DNA of 38,042 bases, from the NCBI GenBank assembly GCA_947165975.1, contig CAMVCL010000009.1, positions 1 through 38,042 on the forward strand, written 5' to 3'. This DNA is from an uncultured Candidatus Saccharibacteria bacterium (GTDB taxonomy: Bacteria; Patescibacteriota; Saccharimonadia; Saccharimonadales; Saccharimonadaceae). Position 1 is the stretch's first letter; the number at the start of each line of letters is the position of its first letter. The position numbers and the translations under genes are program-made. Shown in pieces: positions 7,871 through 16,336 of this stretch. Below the pieces are notes generated by a model, which worked only from the letters and a program-made list of their open reading frames with translations, did no database searches and had not been told where the DNA came from.

Positions 7871-8791
7871 TTACTCTTCACTAGAAAGTTTACTAGTAAA
7901 ATCTGAAAGGTAGAAACCAACTATGCCGCCAACCATAGGTAGTAATGCGAAGATTGAGAGTGCTTGGCAGATACCGCCGAGGATTTCTCCAAATGTTTCG
8001 CCTGCGGTCGGGAAAATTTGCATCATGATTGCGACTGCTGGGTTCATGATGAAGTTGTTGTTGAGGCCGAGGAAAGCTGCTGAAACAACATATCCAATGA
8101 CGGTTGCCAGAATGATACCACCAGCAACTACGGCTGCAAAGGTAAATACACTGCGTTTGTATTCAAGTGCACGTGCATAGAAGAATGCAATAATACAAGC
8201 ACCGAGAAGTTCTACCATAGCAAATAGCCAGAATTGGTTTTCTCCAACTGCTGTTATGGCTGGAATTTCATAGGCTGTTTCGCCGCCAGCTAAGTGGAAG
8301 GCGTTAAAGATGAGCCAGCCTAGCCATGCACCGAGTACTTCTGCAATGATATACATGATACCGCGGATGACAGACATACGGCGTGAAGCCATCATACCAA
8401 CTGTTACTAATGGATTGAGGCAGGCGCCAGAGAAAGCGTAGATTGCAACTAGGACTGCAACGACTGCAAACGCATAAGTTGCGAGGCTAGCAATACCCAT
8501 TAATGAAACGGAAAACAGCAATAACGCAACGAGCATGGTACCAAGGATTTCGCCAATTAACGCACCATAGAATTTATGATCCTTAAAAATTGTCAAAATT
8601 CCTTCTTTACCTTCATATTTTTTTGCAAAGAAACCAGAAAGACAGGATTTCTTCTTGGTTGTCTTAATCGCCACCTTGTTTGTTTTAGGAGCTTCGAGCT
8701 CTGACTTTGCTGCGGATTTTGCGGCAGCTTTGGATTTGGTCGATTCAGTCTTTTTGGACTTAGTCGACGCTTTCGACTTTTTGGTCGCCAT
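7871..8791 (-). CDS. Aquaporin/MIP-family channel with altered pore motifs
   Basis: Major intrinsic protein family, 306 aa. Residues 1-50 are a Lys/Ser/Ala-rich cytoplasmic tail unusual for the family, followed by about six hydrophobic segments (72-100, 104-120, 142-166, 186-206, 214-240, 268-298). The first pore loop reads SGACLNPLVT (121-130), so NPA is NPL (126-128). The second is MNPAVA: NPA at 250-252 is kept, but the following Arg of the usual NPAR selectivity filter is Val253. Both changes should widen the filter or change its selectivity, so water, glycerol or another small solute is possible. AAAGGAGG sits before the start, and the gene has its own TGG-TATAAT promoter divergent from the gene at 8888. 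Confidence 0.88.
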   Translation of the reverse strand: MATKKSKASTKSKKTESTKSKAAAKSAAKSELEAPKTNKVAIKTTKKKSCLSGFFAKKYEGKEGILTIFKDHKFYGALIGEILGTMLVALLLFSVSLMGIASLATYAFAVVAVLVAIYAFSGACLNPLVTVGMMASRRMSVIRGIMYIIAEVLGAWLGWLIFNAFHLAGGETAYEIPAITAVGENQFWLFAMVELLGACIIAFFYARALEYKRSVFTFAAVVAGGIILATVIGYVVSAAFLGLNNNFIMNPAVAIMMQIFPTAGETFGEILGGICQALSIFALLPMVGGIVGFYLSDFTSKLSSEE

Positions 8792-8820
8792 TTATTCCTC
8801 CTTTAAATAATATTTATATT

Positions 8821-8829
8821 ATTATACCA
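8821..8829 (-). promoter_or_regulatory. Extended -10 promoter of the aquaporin gene
   Basis: On the minus strand this reads TGG TATAAT, about 30 nt before the ATG, with a strong Shine-Dalgarno AAAGGAGG in between. Confidence 0.65.
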
Positions 8830-8840
8830 CGAATTATTTG

Positions 8841-8849
8841 TGCTATAAT
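8841..8849 (+). promoter_or_regulatory. Extended -10 promoter for the 77-aa membrane protein gene
   Basis: TTTG then TGC TATAAT. It is back to back with the aquaporin -10 (17 bp between the two hexamers). A second TATAAT lies at about 8866-8871. Confidence 0.6.
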
Positions 8850-8887
8850 AAAAAAGTTATCAAATTATAATTTATTTAGGAAAAAGA

Positions 8888-9121
8888 ATGGGTGTAATCG
8901 TAAACAAAAAAGATACTGATAATGAACTTTCGCGTAGAATTAATGCTGATCTTAGGGCGAAAGCAATGGAGACTGCAAATATTGATGATGGGGGTGATGT
9001 AGATTTGGCAGAAGATGCCGAATATTTGCGTGATCTGAAAAAGACTGGTAGATTTGGATGGGTTTGGATTGTTTTGATTGGTCTAGCGATTTTGTCGTTA
9101 ATTTCAATTGTGTTTATGTAA
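8888..9121 (+). CDS. Small C-terminally anchored membrane protein, unknown function
   Basis: A 77-aa protein, not recognised. The first 55 residues are charged and probably cytoplasmic (ELSRRINADLRAKAME, then an acidic stretch and AEDAEYLRDLKKTGR). The last ~20 residues form one transmembrane helix ending in FM, so it is tail-anchored. TTTAGGAAAAAG gives a plausible Shine-Dalgarno. It lies 33 nt upstream of the 982-aa membrane protein on the same strand, so a joint envelope role is possible, though the downstream gene also has its own TATAAT box. Confidence 0.7.
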   Translation: MGVIVNKKDTDNELSRRINADLRAKAMETANIDDGGDVDLAEDAEYLRDLKKTGRFGWVWIVLIGLAILSLISIVFM

Positions 9122-9154
9122 AAATATAAACACAAGTGGTATAATATATTATAT

Positions 9155-12103
9155 ATGGACAATGAACTAGGTAAGAATGATCCGTTTCGTGGTATGCAGA
9201 CTGGAAAGGACGGTGTAAGACCTGGTTTTTTGGGTGGAGCTGGTGGTGGTGATGCGCCTGATGGGGTAAGAAAAAACAATGTGGCCAGTGGCTTGTCTGC
9301 GGCTGAAGAATCAGCAACAGGTGATGGTGATATAGGGTCTGGTGAGGGACTTGACGGTGCTAGACAAGCGGAAAATGATACAAGTGGGTTGTATTTTGGT
9401 GCTGGTAAACCATTAGTTCCAAATAAAGGTAAGGGTTTCTTTAAAGGTAAGTTTGGTAAATCTGGTCCAATTATTGGAATTTTTTTGGCATTATTTGGTT
9501 TTGGTGGCGTGATGTTTGGCACGCAAACTTTTCAGCCTTTTAGCCTTTTGGCTCAATTTGAAGAAACTTTTAATTCGATGCATACTTCTGCTAATGAACG
9601 TACCAATCGGTTCTTCCGATATCAAATGTCTACTGGAAGAACAAAGAACCCGATTAAGGGTGGAATTCTTTTTGGAAAGAAGTTTTCGATCAGTAAAAAA
9701 CAAGCGGCTGAACTTAGTAAACAGGGTATAGAATACGATGAAGATTATAATGGTAAAAAAGTATTAAAAATGGCTGGGCCTGATGGCGAGGAATTGATTA
9801 TTACGCCGGATAATTTTAAAGAAATTTATTCGAGCAATTCTGATTTTTTCCAAAAGTATAACGCCGGTTCTATGACGTGGAGAGGGAAGATAGCCAACTG
9901 GTTTGGTACTACGACCTCGAATTACCTGAAGAACAACAAATTGACTCGTAATATGTTTGAGAAGTACAAAGAAAGAGTGGCGGAGGCGGAAGGCGATTCT
10001 CTAAAAGCAACAAAAGAGATTATATCTGAAAGGACCAAGATGGAAGGTGATTTAGATATGAGAGTTGCGAAGGAAGGCGAAGATGATGAGGGCAATACTA
10101 AGGTTGATGGTGAAGACGAAAAAGTTAGTACTGAGAAGATGCGAGGTGATGAGTATGCGGATGCAAAGATGAAGACAAAAGGAATGCTTGATGATATGAG
10201 CGGAAAGTTTGCTAATGCTGCTAATGTTGGTTGTGCTGCATTGAACTTGGTGGGCGCGATCAGCTTACTGGTTGCAGCAAATGACGCTATTCAAATTATC
10301 AATCTAACTACCGGAATGTTTGAGACAGTTGATAAGACCAAAGCAGGATATGGCGATAATGCGCCAATTCATGATTTTACTAACGCATTGAATACGAGGA
10401 TGTATAGCACGACGCACCCTATCGTTGGTGAAGGAAATGGAAATGTGTCGGATAGTGGTATTGAAGGCATGTCTTCGGAAGATGCAGTTACTACATACAA
10501 GACGGCAATGGAGGCTGCTGGTGTTTCAGCTTTATATAGCGGTGGTTTAGTCAATCCAAATGATCCTAGTGTGCAAAGTTTTAATATGACTAGCAGCATT
10601 AAAAGAGTTTTGGGCGGTATTGGCGTAAGCATGAAATCATATACTGGATGTTTGGTTGCGAGAGCTGGCGCGGCTGCGGTTTCGTTGGCGGTCGATGGTG
10701 TTGAGATTGTTGGGTGTGTTGCTGGTCTTCTTGGCGCTGCATTTACGTTAGGTGCTTCTGCGACCGCATGTGGACCATTGGCTGCTTCAGCAATAGCTAA
10801 AATAGGCCTTGGAATTGGGATAAGTGTAGCTTTAAATGGAATTGTTTCATTAGTGATCCCGTCTGTGGCTAATCTTTTAATGAGGGATCTAGTGTCTGAT
10901 TTAGGAGGAGAAGAACTAGGGAATGCTCTGACTTTAGGTGCTAATATGTATCAGGGTTCAGCGCATCGTTCTAACGGGGGTTCTCCAGCAACTATAGAAA
11001 ATTATAAAATATTTGCTATGGCGCAGCAGGAAGTTATTGCCGAGAACGCTAGGTATGAACGCCAAACTCTAAGCCCATTTGATTTAACCTCTAAAAATAC
11101 TTTTCTTGGTACGATAATGACTAGAATGATGAGCTTCGCGCATTCGAGTTCGATCGTCAATATTGTCAGCGCTGGTAATTCCGCTGTGACTACTTCGATT
11201 GCTGCCTTATCACCAGCTGCTTCAGCTTATGATGTTGCGGAAAGTTTGCCTGATAATATCGAAGATTATGAATCAACTTGTCCATATTTAGCTTCGATTG
11301 GTGCAATCGGGGATTCATTCTGCCATCCATACGTAATCACAGATTTGAATACTATCGATAAGGATCCAGTTGAAGTATTGGATAAAGTTGCAGACTATGG
11401 TGGTTTTAGCGGCAGTGCGGATGACGAAAATGTAACTATCGATCCGGATTCAGATCTGGCTAAATATATCAGATATTGCGACAATAGGTCTTCAATGTTT
11501 GGGATCGCAGATCAAAATATTGCTAACGAAGTTGGTGGTCGTGGCGATGTTAATACTGGTAGCAGTACCTTTAATGCTGGAGCAAATGGTGCAATTGGTG
11601 CGATTCCGGTAATCGGTGATGCTATTGATATTATCCAATCAACGGATCAATTAGATCATATTGGGTATATCAGCGGAGAATCTTGTGTGGCTGGCAACAC
11701 AAATGATGCTTCTAAATCTCCGGATTGGAACAAAGCTAAATACTACCAACGTTTTATTGAAGATCAATCCCTGGCCGAATCGATGGGTATAATCAACAAA
11801 TCCGCCGTGACGGCATATCTTGAGGATTATTATGAGAAAAACCCTCTAGATAATTCGTATGAAGGAATCTTAGCAAGATATTCTGGAATGACAAAAGATA
11901 ATGTAATCGCACTTTTGGACTTCATTGATTATGCAACATTTGTGGCAAATTATGATCCTTCGGAACGATTTGCTTTTGGTTCTCCGGTGGTAGAGGTTGA
12001 CTCAGAGATAAATTATGAACATGAGAATGTTTTGAATGGTGATGGAGTATTGTTTGGCGCTATCGTTTATGCTGATGTAAGAAATCGTAGTTTTGCGGTG
12101 TAA
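9155..12103 (+). CDS. Large multi-segment membrane protein, unknown function
   Basis: A 982-aa protein, not assigned to a family. Residues 1-100 are polar, Gly/Asp-rich and presumably cytoplasmic. A transmembrane segment at about 104-123 is followed by FQPFSLLAQFEETFNSMHTSANERTNRFFRYQ-type sequence and a long charged region (150-345). A hydrophobic patch lies at 356-385, and three to four adjacent hydrophobic segments span 495-580, rich in small residues and Cys. A soluble C-terminal region (600-982) contains conserved-looking Cys (STCPYL, SFCHPY, RYCDN, ESCVAG). The hydrophobic block followed by GNALTLGANMYQG vaguely recalls VirB6/TrbL-like proteins, but I cannot support that call. A TATAAT box at 9140-9145 lies 9 nt before the ATG and there is no Shine-Dalgarno. 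Confidence 0.75.
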   Translation: MDNELGKNDPFRGMQTGKDGVRPGFLGGAGGGDAPDGVRKNNVASGLSAAEESATGDGDIGSGEGLDGARQAENDTSGLYFGAGKPLVPNKGKGFFKGKFGKSGPIIGIFLALFGFGGVMFGTQTFQPFSLLAQFEETFNSMHTSANERTNRFFRYQMSTGRTKNPIKGGILFGKKFSISKKQAAELSKQGIEYDEDYNGKKVLKMAGPDGEELIITPDNFKEIYSSNSDFFQKYNAGSMTWRGKIANWFGTTTSNYLKNNKLTRNMFEKYKERVAEAEGDSLKATKEIISERTKMEGDLDMRVAKEGEDDEGNTKVDGEDEKVSTEKMRGDEYADAKMKTKGMLDDMSGKFANAANVGCAALNLVGAISLLVAANDAIQIINLTTGMFETVDKTKAGYGDNAPIHDFTNALNTRMYSTTHPIVGEGNGNVSDSGIEGMSSEDAVTTYKTAMEAAGVSALYSGGLVNPNDPSVQSFNMTSSIKRVLGGIGVSMKSYTGCLVARAGAAAVSLAVDGVEIVGCVAGLLGAAFTLGASATACGPLAASAIAKIGLGIGISVALNGIVSLVIPSVANLLMRDLVSDLGGEELGNALTLGANMYQGSAHRSNGGSPATIENYKIFAMAQQEVIAENARYERQTLSPFDLTSKNTFLGTIMTRMMSFAHSSSIVNIVSAGNSAVTTSIAALSPAASAYDVAESLPDNIEDYESTCPYLASIGAIGDSFCHPYVITDLNTIDKDPVEVLDKVADYGGFSGSADDENVTIDPDSDLAKYIRYCDNRSSMFGIADQNIANEVGGRGDVNTGSSTFNAGANGAIGAIPVIGDAIDIIQSTDQLDHIGYISGESCVAGNTNDASKSPDWNKAKYYQRFIEDQSLAESMGIINKSAVTAYLEDYYEKNPLDNSYEGILARYSGMTKDNVIALLDFIDYATFVANYDPSERFAFGSPVVEVDSEINYEHENVLNGDGVLFGAIVYADVRNRSFAV

Positions 12104-12154
12104 TTATTGATTAATTAATGATTTCTTTGTTTTGATTTTTTCTCAATTTAGCGG

Positions 12155-12160
12155 TATAAT
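12155..12160 (+). promoter_or_regulatory. -10 box of pheST
   Basis: TATAAT about 31 nt upstream of the pheS ATG. The intervening AT-rich leader contains a five-codon ORF ending on the pheS start. Confidence 0.45.
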
Positions 12161-12191
12161 ATATTAATATATTATTTATGGGAATAAACTT

Positions 12192-13151
12192 ATGAATGAG
12201 TTGGAGAAACTAAAACAAGAATTAAAGAAGATAAATGCAGAGGCGGTTGGTGTCAAAGATTTACCGGTCGAGAAAAGGGCTGAGTTTGGTCGTAAGATCA
12301 ACACTAAGAAGGCCGAGATTTTAGCAAAAATCGCAGAGGCGGAAAAGGCTCTATTAGATGTAGATGCAGAACCGATTGATGTGACGGCTTGGTCGGGCAC
12401 AAATGAAGCGATGCCAGAGTTCTATCCAACTGAATTTGGTTCTAAGCATCCTTTGATGACTGAATTAGATAGGGTGATCGAGATTTATCAGATGATGGGC
12501 TTTGATGTAATGGAGTCGAGACAGCTTGATGATGAATTCCATATGTTTGATTCTTTGAATTTTGCTAAAGAACATCCGGCACGTGATGGTTATGATACTT
12601 TTAGGACTGAAGAAGGTTTAATTCCGCCTGCACATACTTCCACAATGGAACATCGTGCTCTGAAAAAGTATAAATATAAGTTAGAAAAAGGTGAACCAAT
12701 TGCGGTGGTTATTCCGGGTCGTGTATATCGTAATGAAGATGTTGATGCGACTCATGAGCACACTTTTTATCAATGTGAGGGAATGTTTGTTTCGAAAGAT
12801 TGTACGCTTGGAAATATGTTAGGTGTATTGCGAGAATTTTTTGAGCGTTATTATGAACAAAAATTAGAGATTAGAACTCAACCGGGCTATTTTCCGTTTA
12901 CTGAGCCTTCGGTGGAGTTGTTGATCGAGAAGCCAAAATCCTTAGGTGGCAAAAAGGGTGATTGGCTTGAGATGTTAGGTTGTGGAATGACTCATCCAAA
13001 TGTTTTGAAGATGGCTGGGATTGACCCAACTGTGTATCATGGCTTTGCTTGGGGTGGCGGTATTGAACGTTTGGTTTTACTAAAATATGCTTTAGGCGAT
13101 ATTCGCTTGTTTGAGTCTGGTAATCTTAATTTCTTAAGGGAGTTTAATTAA
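12192..13151 (+). CDS. pheS: Phenylalanine-tRNA ligase alpha subunit
   Basis: Catalytic subunit of the (alpha-beta)2 PheRS that charges tRNA-Phe. 319 aa, slightly short. The N-terminal 1-55 is a charged helical region corresponding to the tRNA-binding coiled coil, shortened. Class II motif 2 is seen as RVYRNEDVDATHEHTFYQ, and motif 3 as GFAWGGGIERLVLLKYALGD near residue 290. The Phe-specific EPSVE and GCGMTHPNVLK segments are also present. The ATG at 12192 overlaps the TGA of a tiny upstream ORF; GGGA 10 nt before it is a weak Shine-Dalgarno. pheT starts 2 nt after the stop codon's last base, so the two subunits are co-transcribed and probably translationally coupled. Confidence 0.96.
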   Translation: MNELEKLKQELKKINAEAVGVKDLPVEKRAEFGRKINTKKAEILAKIAEAEKALLDVDAEPIDVTAWSGTNEAMPEFYPTEFGSKHPLMTELDRVIEIYQMMGFDVMESRQLDDEFHMFDSLNFAKEHPARDGYDTFRTEEGLIPPAHTSTMEHRALKKYKYKLEKGEPIAVVIPGRVYRNEDVDATHEHTFYQCEGMFVSKDCTLGNMLGVLREFFERYYEQKLEIRTQPGYFPFTEPSVELLIEKPKSLGGKKGDWLEMLGCGMTHPNVLKMAGIDPTVYHGFAWGGGIERLVLLKYALGDIRLFESGNLNFLREFN

Positions 13152-13152
13152 A

Positions 13153-15516
13153 ATGAAAATTTCACTAAACTGGCTAAAAAAATATGTAGATATTAAAATA
13201 CCGGATGAAGAATTAGTGCGGTTGATAGGTGCGCGCTTGGTTGAAGTGGAAGGAGTGATTGATGAAACCCATAAATACGATAATATATATGTAGTGCGCG
13301 TAGAATCGGCTGAAAAGATTCCGGATACTCATTTAACATTATGCAAAATCAATGTAGGTGATATCGAGGTGAAAAACGTTCCAAAAACTGACGGTTTGGT
13401 GCAAGTAATGTGCGGAGCACCAAACGTACATGCGGGAATGTTAGCAGCTTGGATTGCGCCTGGAGCAGTCGTGCCAGCATCTGTACATGAAGATGCGCCG
13501 TTTGTGATTGGCAAGCGAACGATGTTGAAAAAATATGATTCTTATGGGATGCTGGCGGCAGCGGATGAATTAGATCTCGGTGTTGATCACGAGGGAATAA
13601 TAGAGATAGAACCCAGCATGGCGAAACCAGGAGAAGCATTTGCCGATGTATTTGAATTAAAAGATAAGATTTTGGAGATTGAAAACAAGTCATTGACGCA
13701 TAGACCGGACTGTTTTGGTTTGATTGGGTTTGCGCGAGAAGTTGCCGGAATCTTGGGACAGAGATTTGATGAACCTATTTTTCTAACACATGAAACTGTT
13801 TTTGAGGCAGGATTTTTGGAACAGACTAAAAACAGTGTACGAAAAAAAGGTACTAAGATAAAGATTAAAATTGAAGATGCTAAAATTTGCCCACGCTATA
13901 CTTGCGCACAAATCAAAATTGTTGATCCGTTGGCGAAGAATAAGTATTTTTCTATGATGGATACTATTTTAGCGAAATCTGGCATGCATAGTATCTCGAA
14001 AATTGTTGATGTGACAAATTATTTGATGCTACTGACTGGGCAACCATTGCACGCTTTTGATTACGATAAGTTTAATAAAGTTGGTGGGACGTCAGAGCCA
14101 AATGTGATCGTAAGAGTAGCCAAAAAAGGCGAAAAAATTGAACTATTAGACGGGAGTATACTTGAGTGTACGAGTGATGATATTTTGATTACTTCAAATA
14201 ATGTGCCGGTTGGCTTAGCGGGTGCGATGGGTGGAGCAAACACGATGATTGATGAAAATACAAAGAATGTGTTTTTGGAGGCCGCGACATTTAGCTTGTT
14301 TAATCTACGTAAGACTCAAATGTCGCACGGGATTTTCTCAGAAGCTATTACGAGATTTACTAAAGGTATACCTGCCGGTGGAACTTTTAATGTGTTGGCT
14401 GAAGCTATCAAAGAGATCAATGGTAAAGTAATTGATATGAATGATGAGTGGATGGAAGATGTCAAGTCAAATACCGTTGAAGTGAGTGTTAATGAGATAA
14501 ATGATTTACTTGGGACACAGTATGATGAGGCGTTGATTATAAAAACTTTAAGTAATGTCGGATTTGATATCAAAAAGAAAGGCAAGAAGCTGCTAGTGAT
14601 TGCGCCATATTGGCGGACAGACATTCATATAAGCGAGGACATAACCGAAGAAGTAGGTAGGTTGCTTGGGTATGACAATATTGCGCCAGTTTTGCCACTT
14701 CATTTGACGGCTGAGCGTAATCCGGCGTTTGTATTGAGGCGTAGAATTCGTGAACTGATGGCAAGATATGGAGCAAGCGAAGCTTTGACCTATAGTTTCG
14801 TAAGTGGTAGATTACTCGAAAAAGCCGGTCAAGATGTTAAGAATTCTTATAAGATCATCAATTCAATTTCGCCAGAATTGCAATATATCCGTCAATCAAT
14901 CGTACCAAGTTTGTTAGATAAAACATATATGAACGAAAAATTACCGGTTGATAAGTTTGCGATCTATGAGATGAATAGTATTTATCGTAAAGAATACGGC
15001 ATGGACACTGAGAGTGTGCCGATAGAGAAGGCATCGCTAGGTTTTGTGATAGCAGAACGCAAGAATAAAGACACGGCATTTTATAAGGCGAAGAAATATG
15101 CCGCGAAGTTATTTGAAGAACTAAATATTGAAGTTGATTTTTTGCCATTAGAAGGAAAAAGAGCCGAAGAAAAACCATTTGAACCAAAACGTTCAGCTGA
15201 AATTTTCATAAATGAAGAATATGTTGGTGTGGTTGGTGAGTTTAAAAATTCGGTGAAAACAGAGTTTAAGTTGGCTCCATATGTGGCGGGATTTGAAGTG
15301 GACATAGAATTGTTATTGAAATATATGTCACAAAAGAAGACAATTGCTTTTGGCGTAAAGAAAAAAGAAGACTTGACTATTACGACGAATAAAACATATG
15401 CCGAGGCTTTGAAACAGGTTAAAAAAGATTATCCAGATGCACAAATTTTGCCAGGAGTGATCTATCAAGCTGAGGGGCAAAATGATCGAAATATCACTTT
15501 TCATATTATTAAATAA
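13153..15516 (+). CDS. pheT: Phenylalanine-tRNA ligase beta subunit
   Basis: Structural and editing subunit of PheRS, 787 aa, full length. Domain order: N-terminal MKISLNWLKKYVDI; an OB-fold tRNA-binding domain (about 40-150, with CGAPNVHAG); B3/B4 editing domain (about 210-400, TNYLMLLTGQPLHAFDYDK); B5 domain (about 410-490, VSVNEINDLLG...EALIIKTLSNVGFD); and the catalytic-like core with EDITEEVGRLLGYDNI. The C-terminal FDX-ACB anticodon-binding domain is divergent but recognisable by its position and the closing NITFHI. It is coupled to pheS with a 1-nt gap. The next gene, ftsE, is 52 nt downstream without an obvious terminator. Confidence 0.96.
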   Translation: MKISLNWLKKYVDIKIPDEELVRLIGARLVEVEGVIDETHKYDNIYVVRVESAEKIPDTHLTLCKINVGDIEVKNVPKTDGLVQVMCGAPNVHAGMLAAWIAPGAVVPASVHEDAPFVIGKRTMLKKYDSYGMLAAADELDLGVDHEGIIEIEPSMAKPGEAFADVFELKDKILEIENKSLTHRPDCFGLIGFAREVAGILGQRFDEPIFLTHETVFEAGFLEQTKNSVRKKGTKIKIKIEDAKICPRYTCAQIKIVDPLAKNKYFSMMDTILAKSGMHSISKIVDVTNYLMLLTGQPLHAFDYDKFNKVGGTSEPNVIVRVAKKGEKIELLDGSILECTSDDILITSNNVPVGLAGAMGGANTMIDENTKNVFLEAATFSLFNLRKTQMSHGIFSEAITRFTKGIPAGGTFNVLAEAIKEINGKVIDMNDEWMEDVKSNTVEVSVNEINDLLGTQYDEALIIKTLSNVGFDIKKKGKKLLVIAPYWRTDIHISEDITEEVGRLLGYDNIAPVLPLHLTAERNPAFVLRRRIRELMARYGASEALTYSFVSGRLLEKAGQDVKNSYKIINSISPELQYIRQSIVPSLLDKTYMNEKLPVDKFAIYEMNSIYRKEYGMDTESVPIEKASLGFVIAERKNKDTAFYKAKKYAAKLFEELNIEVDFLPLEGKRAEEKPFEPKRSAEIFINEEYVGVVGEFKNSVKTEFKLAPYVAGFEVDIELLLKYMSQKKTIAFGVKKKEDLTITTNKTYAEALKQVKKDYPDAQILPGVIYQAEGQNDRNITFHIIK

Positions 15517-15568
15517 ATAATCTTGTGTTTTGTTTGAATTCTTTTTGCACTTATGTTAATATGTAGAT

Positions 15569-16336
15569 ATGATATTACTTGATTCGGTTACGAAACAATA
15601 TCCGGGTGATTCTGAGCCGGCGCTTGATAATGTTTCGTTACATATTGAGCCAAATGAATTTGCTTTTTTAGTGGGTAAGTCTGGTGCTGGCAAATCAACT
15701 CTAATGAAGATGATAACTAAGGAAGAAGTTCCTGATTCTGGTAAGATTATTATCGGCGGGATTGACCTCGATTATGTAAAAAAGCGTCATATTCCGGGCT
15801 ATCGTCGTCGTCTTGGTGTGGTTTTTCAAGATTTTAAACTATTACCGCGCCGTACTGTATATGAAAATGTTGCTTTTGCCCTTGAGATTGCTGGAATGAG
15901 CGGTAAAGAAATTCGCAAAACCGTACCAAAGGTACTTGAATTGGTAGATTTATTAGATCAGGCGAAGAAATTCCCCGATCAGTTATCTGGTGGCCAACAA
16001 CAGCGTGTTTCGATTGCGCGTTCGGTGGCTAGACAGCCAAAGATTTTAATTGCGGATGAGCCTACTGCTAATCTAGATAAATTAACGACCGAAGAGATTA
16101 TTCAGCTTCTGAAAAAGATTAATGATTTTGGCACGACTATTCTTGTCACGACACATAATGAGAATATCGTCAACAATTTGCAGCGCCGCGTAATCACGTT
16201 AAAGGGTGGTAAAATTGTTAACGACCAAAAGAATAACGGTATTTATAAATTGGATGAACGCCCGGTGCCTAAAGCTCCTGTTCGTAGAGTACAGACACCT
16301 GGACATGCGTTAAGGCCTAGGAGGGTGATACAGTGA
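15569..16336 (+). CDS. ftsE: Cell division ABC transporter ATP-binding protein FtsE
   Basis: ATPase of the FtsEX complex, which transmits the state of the divisome to a peptidoglycan hydrolase outside the membrane. 255 aa. Walker A GKSGAGKST at 36-44, signature LSGGQQQR at 139-146, Walker B ILIADEPT at 159-166, and a switch His in TTHNENI. VVFQDFKLLPRRTVYENVAF is typical of FtsE. A basic Pro/Arg-rich tail follows residue 228, longer than in E. coli FtsE (222 aa). The stop overlaps the GTG start of ftsX (GTGA). No strong Shine-Dalgarno is seen. Confidence 0.96.
   Translation: MILLDSVTKQYPGDSEPALDNVSLHIEPNEFAFLVGKSGAGKSTLMKMITKEEVPDSGKIIIGGIDLDYVKKRHIPGYRRRLGVVFQDFKLLPRRTVYENVAFALEIAGMSGKEIRKTVPKVLELVDLLDQAKKFPDQLSGGQQQRVSIARSVARQPKILIADEPTANLDKLTTEEIIQLLKKINDFGTTILVTTHNENIVNNLQRRVITLKGGKIVNDQKNNGIYKLDERPVPKAPVRRVQTPGHALRPRRVIQ

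Noticed and set aside
8872-9522. 216-aa minus-strand ORF
   Set aside because: Antisense to the 77-aa gene and the start of the 982-aa gene; very Pro/Ser-rich, no start signal, a frame shadow of Gly/Asp-rich codons.
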